This document shows positions 55,574-64,000 of a stretch of 64,000 bases of DNA, piece by piece. The DNA is from Earliella scabrosa (lineage: Eukaryota; Basidiomycota; Agaricomycetes; Polyporales; Polyporaceae), in the NCBI GenBank assembly GCA_022605405.1, contig JABYQQ010000004.1, positions 1,116,001-1,180,000 of the forward strand. The letters are read 5' to 3'. Below the pieces are notes generated by a model. It was given only the letters and a program-made list of their open reading frames with translations, was not told the origin of the DNA and did not search any database. The translations under genes were made by a program, and so were the position numbers. Position 1 is the stretch's first letter, and each line of letters starts with the position of its first letter.

Positions 55574-57472
55574 ATGCAACTCCCAAGCCAGCGCATTCTC
55601 ACCAATCGCGACCTACTCCAGGAGATCCTCAGCTACTTCGCTCTGGTTGACCGACCGGTCCGCATGGCGGAAAACGTGGCGAACGTGATGGAGGAGTCCT
55701 ACGAGCTGACAAGACGTCGGCATACGCTGTTCAACGTCGCACTGACATGTCGCGCGCTGTCGGAGGCGGCCCTCGACGAGCTGTGGGCATATCCGGCACT
55801 CGGGATGCACACGGTGTTGGGGTTGCTCACCGCATTCTCGGAAGATGGAGAGGAGGGGAGGAGAAAGGAGAACTCGGCTACGAGGAGCCCTGTGAGGATG
55901 GACCGCATATACGTACGTTTCTCGTTTGTTAGACAGCTGAAAGCGACTGAACGTCGAACAATGGGTTGATAGGGTATTCGAGGAGACATTGACTGCGAAG
56001 AGTGGCGCGTTCTACTTCGCTATGCCAGACGCGTGCGCAAGATCCGCTACATCAATCATCTGGAGGAGACCATTCGTCGTTCAGTCTTCGAGAAATTACT
56101 CGAGCGACTTCAGGGTCGTCCTCTCTTTCCCAACCTGCAAGTTCTTCACTGGGGCAGTAAGAGCTCGAAGAACACACTGAAGATCCTGACCAACTCACCG
56201 CGCCTTTCTGTCGTCATGCTGAAAGATACTTATCGGTTGTATTTATGGCATCAGAGTCCTACCTTGAATCAAACTCTCTCGACCATATCTTCTTCTTCTG
56301 TCGCACTCCAAGAGCTCTTCGTTCAAGGATCCAGCGAAGCCCTTGACAATTTCGTGGCCACACCTGCATGCCAGAACCTGGAACGCGTAGTCCTCGATAC
56401 CTACATCAGTATGGACACCACTCTCTTCTCAAATCTTGCAAGCCTCAAAAGTCTACGCTCGCTGTCCATCTCTGCACGCATCATGGAGCATGGGGACGAC
56501 ATCAGGATCGAGCCGAAGGTCGAGAGAACAGAGGCACTCGTGTGGGCGAGCCCGTTTCCCGCTCTGGACCGCGTCGCCGTGAAGGCGGAATGGGGATATC
56601 ATCGCGGACCCGAGCGTGTTCTCTCTCCCCTCTTCTCGCTCCTGTCAGCATCCCCCATAACGATGGCAGAGATAAAAGTCTCGTCATGGGCTACGCTCAC
56701 GTCGAGCGCCTTCTCTGTCTTGAACCACCTCTGCGCAGGGCGCATGTCCCAGTCTTTGCGTACCTTGCGCCTTCACTTCAAGGGGGACGACTGGAGAGCC
56801 GACGACGGCGGGCGGCACCACCGAGCCATCCGCTTCAAGGACTCGATCGACCCTCTCCTGGCTCTCCAACGTATCGAAGAGCTCAGATTGGGAGTCGTGA
56901 GCTGGTGGATCGACATTTCCGACGCCGACGTCGCAAAGATGGCCGCCGCATGGCCTCATCTCACATTTCTGCACATCGAGTACGACCCGCCCGAAGTAAT
57001 CCGGTGGCAGGCAAACGCGTTCTTCCATCACGCCGCCTTCTCCTACTCTCAAAAGCGGCCGTCCATCCTCTCCTTGGTCGACCTCGTGGAGCGGTGCGAG
57101 CGACTGGAGGAACTCGCGCTTTGCGCGGAAGACATCACAGAGCACGAACTGCGGGCGTTGGAAGACCGTGCTGCGGGCTATAGGACCAAGGACGGATCAG
57201 TATCGACTCATGATGAGCCTCCACTGCAACGATTGCACCTCACGAACGGGACACACTTCCAGAGCTTCTGCCCTCGACACGTCAAGCGGCTCGCGCGAGT
57301 GTTGCATTCCATGCTCCCTAGGATGGAGGGCGGCGGGGCTCCTTTTCTACATCGGCCATCATCGCCTGATCATCAGGAGTGGAAAACGACCTGGACAGGG
57401 TATGAAGGAACGACGGCTTATGAGTTGCAAGTAGAGCTGGACGAGCTACAACTGGAAGCTAAGGACACATAA
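55574..57472 (+). CDS. F-box protein 3
   Basis: Two exons, join(55574..55912, 55973..57472), 612 aa. F-box region TNRDLLQEILSYFAL with RRRHTLFNVALTCRALSEAALDELWAYP, then GIRGDIDCEEWRVLLRYARRVRKIRY and LRR-like repeats (LFPNLQVLHWG, LKSLRSLSISA, LRTLRLHF, LTFLHIEYDP). This is the typical Agaricomycete F-box architecture, where the intron separates the F-box exon from the WRVLLRYA motif. Predicted SCF adaptor; substrate unknown. Tandem with F-box gene 4, same strand and exon plan. Confidence 0.87.
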
Positions 57473-57717
57473 GCTAGGAATTAGTCGTCGGGCTTTCCTC
57501 TTCGTGATGCAGTTCGGTGCGGTTGAATCAGAGTCGAGCTCGCGGCGCAACTTTGAACCGAGTCGTGTGCGCATTGGCTTGAATGCTTGAGTTATGTCAC
57601 TATATTGACTAGTAGGTCACGGTAGCGCACGCGGTGCCGCAGTGCGCGTGTCCCACGAGCCTCGAGGCTAATCCACCTTGCGTCCCACTACCATCATCCC
57701 ATCTCCCATCCCTCCTT

Positions 57718-59585
57718 ATGTCTCTTCACCATGCCTTACTCACATATGACATTCTTTTCGAGATCTTCGCCAATCTGACGACAGTGGAACTGCACAACGA
57801 GTCGATGAAGCTGGATCGCGGCAAATCACACTCTCCAGAGCTCGTCGTGCGGCGAAGAACGTTGCGAAGCGCAGCGCTAACTTGCAAGACATTTATGGAG
57901 CCCGCATTGAAGGAGTTGTGGGCCGCCCCCTCTGAAGGCCTATACACCATCCTCGGCCTGTTGTCGGTATTCTCTGTGAAAGAAGCCTCGAACTCGGGGC
58001 AACATGTGCGGCCACAGGATCTATATGTGTGTACTTCGTACTCATCGCTACGTGTACCAAGATCACTGATCAAGCGGCATATTCGATTGCGTAGTACCTG
58101 ACTGGGGAAATTGATCCGAGTGAATGGACAGTCCTTGTCCGGCACGCGGCCTATGTGCAGACGGTCTGGTTTATGACCACCGGATCTGATCATAATCAAT
58201 CGCGAATGATAGAGCCCTCCGTGTTCTACGCACTCCATAACTTGACAGGGTCATATCAACCTTTGTTACCACGTTTGCGGTACCTTGCTTGGTGGGAGGC
58301 AGAGAATCCCGCGCACTTCCTCCTTCTTCGGATGCTTGCGTCCCCCTCATTAGTCTCCTTCGTCATCCCGTTCTCGCGGACCTTGTATTGCCATCTTGGA
58401 AATATCCAAGAAGATTTAACGGTCATCGCATCTTACAGCCTGTACCTGCGAGAAGTCGAGATCCAGACCAACACAGTGTCTACAGTGCAACTCCTCCCAC
58501 TGACGAAATGCCTGCTACTGCGAAGGGCATACTTGGGGAGAGTCTATCCTGACTTCTTCGAGTGCCTGACAACTCTCCCGCGCCTGGAAGAGTTAATCGC
58601 GTCGATCCGCTCCGACTCGGACCCGTTCAGAAACAAGGCTACCGAGTGGACGCTTTTGGACCCCCCGAGGACCCCCGTGACGTCGACATTCCCTTCCCTC
58701 CGAGAGTTTACAACTCCTTACACCATTGACATGGATCGGAGAGTCTCTTGGGCTTCCCGTTTTCTCCAGCTCCTGTCCTCAACAACTCTCCATGTCGCTG
58801 AACTCGACCTCAATTACCCAGACGAGCGCCACATCTTACCCTCCATATCTCTATTGAGTTCTCATACATTCACCACATCCTTACACATCCTCCATCTCAA
58901 CCTCGGTTTTTATGGCGGGAGCACCGTCTCTATCAGCTTTGGCAGTATTCTCCAACCCATCTTTCGTTTGGGAAAACTGCAGGATGTGACTCTCAAGTTC
59001 AGCGGGGGCCCATATGTCGAGCTCTCGGACGGCGATGTGCAGTGTATGGCTGTCTCTTGGCCTCGCCTCATCCGTCTATCCATCACCAACACAGATCAAT
59101 ACTCCTGGTACTCCTCTGCATTTCAAGAAATGACACGGCCATCCATCCTCGCCGTCATCAGCCTTGCCGAGCATTGCCGCTGCCTCGCAAGTCTCGCTAT
59201 CGGATGCTCGAGTGTCTCTGAGGAAGACCAGCGCACTTTGGAAGTCCGCATGGCTTCCGGCCCTGCTCATAACGGTGCTATACTCCTCTCTGATACTCCA
59301 AGGCTCCGGCGGGCCAGCCTTACAGAGATTCATCTTGCGACATCAAGAGCCGAGTGCGAGGCGCTCGTGTTGACCGATGTCCGCCGGGTTGCTCATGCAT
59401 TGCACAGGCTCTTCCCTAACCTACGAGGAAGGGGACTTGATTCGAGCGATACCCAAGCTATGGTAACGTATCGAGCCCTCTCCGCCACAGAGACGAATGC
59501 GCACGAACTGCAAGTGAGATTGGAGGAGATTGTTGCGGCCCGCGTGGCCCGGGATACCCGAGTGGAAGGATGTACGAGCGCCTAA
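57718..59585 (+). CDS. F-box protein 4
   Basis: Two exons, join(57718..58026, 58095..59585), 599 aa. MSLHHALLTYDILFEIFANL with RRRTLRSAALTCKTFMEPALKELWAAP forms the F-box; the second exon opens YLTGEIDPSEWTVLVRHAAYVQTV. LRR-like segments follow (LPRLRYLAWWE, LHILHLNLGF, WPRLIRLSITN). Exon structure and motif order equal F-box gene 3, indicating tandem duplication. Predicted SCF adaptor. Confidence 0.87.
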
Positions 59586-59820
59586 CGGTGCGACTCTGTT
59601 TTACTTGCACACGTCCACGTCAATGCAATCATCCTCGCTCTTTACAATCCTGCTCGACGGCATGTCCTGGTCCAGCATCTAGCGTCACCCTCAAAATTAG
59701 TTGTGCGTGGAAAACAGTATTCGAGATACACAGACCTACTAGTGGGTTGTCGTCCCGTATACGAGTTAGGTGTGTTTTTCGCTGCACATTCAGTCGTGGA
59801 CTCTGACCTGTAGAAACTCT

Positions 59821-60897
59821 TCAGCGCGACTGCAATCGTATATGAGGGAGGCATACCTCATCCACCGCATTGTGAACCACTGCCGTAAGCTCCTCGAAGA
59901 ACGACTGGAAGAAGCCGATGCCCCGAAGTTGACATTGACGACAATTGGTGAGGTTGAGGAGTTCGTCCAGGAGCACCTCAGGGATGCGTATGCGGTTCAC
60001 GGCAGGTGCGTCTTCTAGCTGCTTGATGAGGTCTCCGAAGACGTCTTGCTTGTCAATCTGGATGTGGGCTGGCAAGCGTTGATAATCCCTATCCCCATAA
60101 TACGTCCAATGCCGATCTTCATCATGGTGATCTCCTTCCAACCACGCCAACGGCAACACCACTGCGTCAAATCCTCATCTCCTATGCAGCACTCCATCGT
60201 CTCCATCATCGTACTGGCTGTGATCTGCATAATACCCCCACTGTTTCTCCATCACCTCCATGTCCCAGAAAAACCACCAAGCGCTGGAGTCCACAGCCTG
60301 AGAGACGGCGGCCATATGAGCGCGCCTCCGATACTCGAGGTATCGGAAGAGCGTCTGGGGAGCCGCATCTCGAAGATCATCCGGCAACGTCGAACCCAGC
60401 GGAAGACTCAGCGTGGCTCTCGCCGCTCGTTGGGCGACACCGACGAGGCCCAGCCGACTGGCGGCGACGTAAGTCTTCAGTGCCTGCTGGTGAGACGAAC
60501 ACCGCTCGTTCAGCATCGCGGCTCCTCGAGCGATCGCGCCCTTCATCTCGTATTTGGTGGCCGTCTCCACGACGCGGGCGATGTCGTCAATGGAATCAAG
60601 GACGGGATCGGCGAAGGGATAGCATATGCGGAGGAGATGATTGAGAGTTCTTCCGGTCTCTGGTAAGTCGACCACTGATAGTGCTGTAGAGTCGTCGGAG
60701 GGTCTCGAGCCTGAAGGCTGAGGGAGGGACCACATTCCTTCGAAGACCGGGGAGGCCTCGGAGAGGATGAGCTTGTGGACGCGAAACTCGATTTTGTCGA
60801 CGGAGCGGAGGATGACATCGGCAGTGGGCTTTGTGAAGGGGTGGATAGTGGTATGTGGCGCCGGCGAGGACTGCGAAGAGGATGTCTCTGATGCCAT
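59821..60897 (-). pseudogene. BTB/POZ-domain gene with an in-frame TGA
   Basis: Intronless. 240 codons from the ATG at 60897 encode a BTB domain (DVILRSVDKIEFRVHKLILSEASPVFEGMW, then RICYPFADPVLDSIDDIARVVETATKYEM) of the Agaricomycete type. A TGA at 60177-60175 follows VLHRR. The same frame then stays open for 117 more codons to 59821 (LPLAWLEGDHHDEDRHW..., LLNLTNCRQCQLRGIGFFQSFFEELTAVVH), matching the Cys-containing C-terminal part usual for the family. So one nonsense codon (CGA to TGA would do) splits a roughly 358-codon gene. No intron of workable size removes it in frame. A truncated BTB protein, readthrough or a base error are alternatives. Confidence 0.7.
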
Positions 60898-61400
60898 GCT
60901 CTGTTCTATAGGGCTGACGGGTGCGCTGGGCGAGCTGGGCGAGAGGTCTCAAGACGGTAGACCCCGCGCATCATCTCATGCGTGCTGCGGTAGTAGACCG
61001 TCGAAGCGCTTGTAAAGGAGATTCACACCCAGGAAGAATTGGTTCGTTCTACTTTCGACACATACCCCCACATCCTTCTTCTCACGTACTATAGGCCACA
61101 CAGGCGTAGCACGACTCGCTCACTTCGTTCAAAGCTACTTCGCACACGGCATATATGCGCATAGCGTGGTGCCGCACGCCTTCATGCTCCCCCTCGTAAG
61201 CGCATCTGCTGAATTTGACCTGACCAAGGAGAGTACCAGTCTGACGCACTCGTCCGACAGGCAAACTGTCCCTCGGTGAGAGCCAAGCGCGCGTACCCCG
61301 TGGCTCCTGGCTCCGTCGCACCCTCACATTCCGAGACAGACCCAGAACTCCTCCCTGAGCCCTCCAATCGTGCACATGAGGCGGGGGCATACGGGGACAG

Positions 61401-61476
61401 GCGGGCCCTGACGGAGTCGCTTGTCTGTGAGTGCACCGTCTCACAGACAAACTTCTCAGTCCGAGCGCGCGAGTCC
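61401..61476. repeat. Direct repeat unit 1 (about 76 bp)
   Basis: Recurs at 61681-61757, offset 280 bp. The shared core includes CGGAGTCGCTTGTCT and TCTCACAGACAAACTTCTCA. Within unit 1, TTGTCTGTGAG and CTCACAGACAA form an inverted repeat (stem-loop). Confidence 0.8.
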
Positions 61477-61680
61477 GCTCTCTTCTTTCTTTTTGGTCTC
61501 CTTCAGAGTCCATGCCATGCCACCCCCACCCCGCCCTCCGCCCTTGTCGCGCGATGCTAACTGCCGCTCTCCCCCAGGAGCCACCCGTCTCGAGGATACG
61601 AAGCACACCGACGCCGTCTGGAACGGATCCCCGCACACAGACACTACAACGTCCCCGTCTGTGCGTGGGATGCGGGCAGG

Positions 61681-61757
61681 CGCGCCCCAACGGAGTCGCT
61701 TGTCTCTGAGAGCTCTCGTCTCACAGACAAACTTCTCAGTTGGGACGCGCGAGCCCG
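61681..61757. repeat. Direct repeat unit 2
   Basis: Second copy of the 61401 unit. The hairpin arm is weakened (TGTCTCTGAG), while the ACAAACTTCTCAGT core is conserved. A weaker third relative may lie near 61245-61300. Confidence 0.8.
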
Positions 61758-62772
61758 GCGCGTCGGTCCACGAGGATACGGGGCGCGTACGCACCTCTGC
61801 CAGCTGGTCCTGCGTCTTGCGGCCGAGGTCGAATTGCTTGAGGTGAGGGGAAGCGAGGGCGAGCGTGGGGTCCGAAGGTTCGAGGTGAGCGTGGGGGTTG
61901 GAACTTGGAACTTGAGCTTGAGGGAGGTTGAGGTTGAGGTGGGTGCATCCTTCCTGGCGCGTCCTGCCTCCCTTATATACGCGCTCACAATAGGTGACTT
62001 GGATGCGGAGGTCCGAGCGGCGCGCCTTGTCTGCCCGACGCTTTGCCTGAGGCATTGACGCGCCACCGGACGGTCATAGCGGGCGCTTGCATGGCGGACC
62101 GTGGTTGGTGTGCGAGACCGAGACAAAGCGCAGTGTGGTCTTGTCTCGGGCGGTGGCCTGGGTATTGGGTGAGCTTTTGCGTCTGCGCTTCATTCTGGAT
62201 GCTCCTGATCGTGGGTACTAGGCAAGGAGTTAGGGGCTCATAGGCCCGAGTGTGGTCGATGAGGATGGGGTGGCGCAAGTGAACCCGGATCCGCGGCCGG
62301 TCGCGCGCTGTCGGTCTCGCGACAATGGTGTACTAGGTACGTATGTTCATTGCTGCGCTATTTGGTTTCTACTTTTTGACGCAGCTGCAGGTCTTGTGTA
62401 GATGTCGCATTGTGCGAGACACGACAGGAGATTATTCATCTGATCACGATGCTTCCTCGCGATGGCACATCACGGTCGCTGTTCATTACGAGCTCGAGCG
62501 TGAGCTTGCGACGGACACACAGTAACCAGGTGGGCTGATCGTTTGCCTTCGAGTACGCAAGATGCTCACACGCGTAAGTTATTCCCATACGGAGGCATGC
62601 GATAGTTTCTCGAGCTCATCTTCAGCACAACTTCGAATGATTCTTGGGAGGTTCATCATTCTACTCGTGGCTATAGCTCATTGTGTTTCACATCATTACG
62701 CAGATCGTATACAAGGCAGGGATATTGGGTATACAGATAATCGTACATCAAGCACTAGTAACCACCTGGTAC

Positions 62773-63211
62773 TCAAACGGCAGGCTTGTTCAGCTCCTGC
62801 TGAGCCTGGCCCTTGTCATGGCGAATGTTGCCTGGAGGTCGTTCGTCAGCTCGACCGGTCAACCGAATAATGTCGAAGGTGAGCTTACCAGACATCTCCT
62901 GCTGGCGGTCGCCAGTGACGGCACCGACGACGGCGTCGACCTTACCACCGACGCGGTCGGCGGCGCCCTCGACGTACTGCTTCGCCTGGGCGGCGTTGTA
63001 CTCGGTCTCGCCCTGGGCGTGCTCGTCACGGCCGGACTGGGACCAGGAGGTGGCGCCGGTGAGGTCACCCATCGTCTCGACGACGGTGCCCTTGACGGAG
63101 TGGAACTGGCCGGTGACCTTGCTGTGGAAGCAGTCAGGCACTGTATCCGCGGTTGTGACGTGCAAGGGCAGAGGCTTACCTGGGCTGGTCGGTGTTTGCC
63201 TTGTACGACAT
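62773..63211 (-). CDS. CsbD-like stress-response protein, copy 1
   Basis: Three exons, complement(join(62773..62831, 62889..63121, 63180..63211)), 107 aa. Starts MSYKANTDQPS, then CsbD repeats KVTGQFHSVKGTVVETMGDLTGA and ADRVGGKVDAVVGAVTGD, with HAQGETEYNAAQAKQYVEG between. Ends QQELNKPAV. Fungal members are annotated as mismatched base pair and cruciform DNA recognition proteins (Hmp1-like) or general stress proteins, hydrophilic and abundant. Whether this one binds DNA is unproven. Head-to-head with copy 2; TATA box 103 bp upstream. Confidence 0.9.
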
Positions 63212-63313
63212 GTTGGAGGTTCGTGAGGTTCGTGTAGTCGCGAAGAAGATAGCTGATGATGGGTATGCAGTGGTCGTTCGCTGTTTGTTGAGGAGAGCGT
63301 CGTCGTCGGGGGG

Positions 63314-63322
63314 TTTATATAT
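63314..63322 (-). promoter_or_regulatory. TATA box of CsbD-like copy 1
   Basis: ATATATAAA on the minus strand, about 103 bp before the ATG at 63211. Confidence 0.6.
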
Positions 63323-63613
63323 GTCGCTCCACCGTTCGTTTCTGCGCGAACTTCGTCATCGGTCGCCCTCGGGGCGCGCCATGTGTTTCGCTGTGTCTGT
63401 GCCCGTCTGACGTGGGCCACGTCGCCCGCCCCACCACCGTCTGGTGGCCCCGGCTACATACATACGGTCGAGACCGTTTGCGAATACACGAGACAGGGCG
63501 GGCAGACAGCGGTGACGTAGTGTGACGCGTTGTGGGAGCTCGCAGCCAGCTTGGGCTGATGACGCCTATGTATGGCTTCAGATCGGATCTCACGACTGTC
63601 CCACTGCAGTCAG

Positions 63614-63628
63614 TGACGTCATGCCCCT
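63614..63628. promoter_or_regulatory. CRE plus STRE-like sites in the shared CsbD promoter
   Basis: Perfect CRE palindrome TGACGTCA (63614-63621) followed by CCCCT (63624-63628), a stress-response element core. A TGACGTA half-site lies near 63513. Placement 165-180 bp before the copy 2 ATG. Binding is inferred from motif only. Confidence 0.5.
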
Positions 63629-63685
63629 CCATTGCTTGCCGTCCTTTGTCACCGCTGCCATTCGGGCGCACACGCGTCGCGCAGT

Positions 63686-63694
63686 ATATATATC
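63686..63694 (+). promoter_or_regulatory. TATA box of CsbD-like copy 2
   Basis: TATATATAT about 100 bp before the ATG at 63793, mirroring the box of copy 1. Confidence 0.6.
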
Positions 63695-63792
63695 CCCCAA
63701 GTTCCTTCCTCCGTCCTCAGCAACGTCTGACGACACCCTCTACTCTTCTACCACTCAGTCATCTCTCGCGCTTCACCTTCACGACAATCATC

Positions 63793-64000
63793 ATGTCTTA
63801 CAACAACAACGGCGAGCCCAAGTCCGTCTTTCGCTCCCCAATGTCGCGTCCAGAGCTCGTACTTACCTTGCGCTCCATGTTCGCAGCAAGACCACCGGCC
63901 AGTACCACTCCATGAAGGGTACGGCTGTCGAGGCGATCGGTAACCTCACCGGCGCCCAGTCGTGGCAAGAGTCCGGCAAGCAGGAACACGCCCAGGGCGA
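63793..64000 (+). CDS. CsbD-like stress-response protein, copy 2 (cut by window end)
   Basis: Exons join(63793..63821, 63887..>64000). Starts [10 protein letters not shown], then [37 protein letters not shown], parallel to copy 1 at the same intron position. The rest lies beyond 64000. Divergent paralog of the 62773-63211 gene with a 581-bp shared promoter. Confidence 0.88.

Larger units (their letters stand above)
60898..62772. other. Intergenic with direct repeats; no secure gene
   Basis: About 1.9 kb. Contains the direct repeats at 61401 and 61681. A minus-strand TATATAAG at 61972-61979 precedes a possible first exon (LKQFDLGRKTQDQLAE up to a GTGCGT donor near 61790), but no further exons could be joined. 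Confidence 0.35.

Overview
The window reads as nuclear DNA of a filamentous basidiomycete, most likely an Agaricomycete of the wood-decay type (Polyporales-like; this is inference). Nearly all genes are split by GT-AG introns of about 50-60 bp. The gene content fits: a lytic polysaccharide monooxygenase (AA9), a GH16 laminarinase, F-box/LRR and BTB families, DUF6533 membrane proteins, BCS1-like AAA ATPases, a DASH kinetochore subunit and CsbD-like stress proteins. TATA boxes sit about 70-130 bp before many start codons. Exon models were built by hand from splice sites, reading phase and family similarity.

Layout. 0-12 kb: 5' part of a sirtuin gene (-), divergent from PEX7 (+); GH16 glucanase (-); AA9 LPMO (-); cysteine-rich single-pass membrane protein (-). 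12-21 kb: a 436-bp MITE with 8-bp target duplications; three identical tRNA-Val(AAC) genes; two diverged copies of a membrane-protein gene (-) on either side of a 14-exon ferric reductase (+). 21-26 kb: DUF6533 protein (+), a tandem duplication of its 3' end, and RNase P/MRP subunit Rpp40 (-). 25.8-26.9 kb: an intronless retrocopy with AATAAA, an A14 tail and perfect 15-bp target duplications. 28.5-35 kb: two F-box/LRR genes (+), DAD2 (-) and pantothenate synthetase (+). 35-42.4 kb: second DUF6533 gene (frameshifted tail), an 11-exon MFS permease (-) and dolichyldiphosphatase (-). 43-55 kb: a disordered acidic protein (+), BCS1-like gene 1 (+), a Gly/Pro-rich protein (-), two paralogous small single-TM proteins (-) and BCS1-like gene 2 (+). 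55.5-64 kb: two more F-box genes (+), a BTB gene with an in-frame stop (-), short direct repeats, and a head-to-head pair of CsbD-like stress genes, the second cut by the window end.

The genes do not form one pathway. Housekeeping genes (PEX7, RPP40, DAD2, PAN6, CAX4) alternate with lineage-specific families present as local pairs (membrane protein, DUF6533, F-box twice, BCS1, small TM, CsbD). Several second copies are decaying: a nonsense codon and lost TATA box, a 4-bp duplication frameshift, a lost C-terminus. The most notable observations are the retrocopy, apparent 2-nt microexons conserved in both DUF6533 paralogs, the MITE, the tRNA-bracketed duplication and a helically phased CRE-like array before the ferric reductase.
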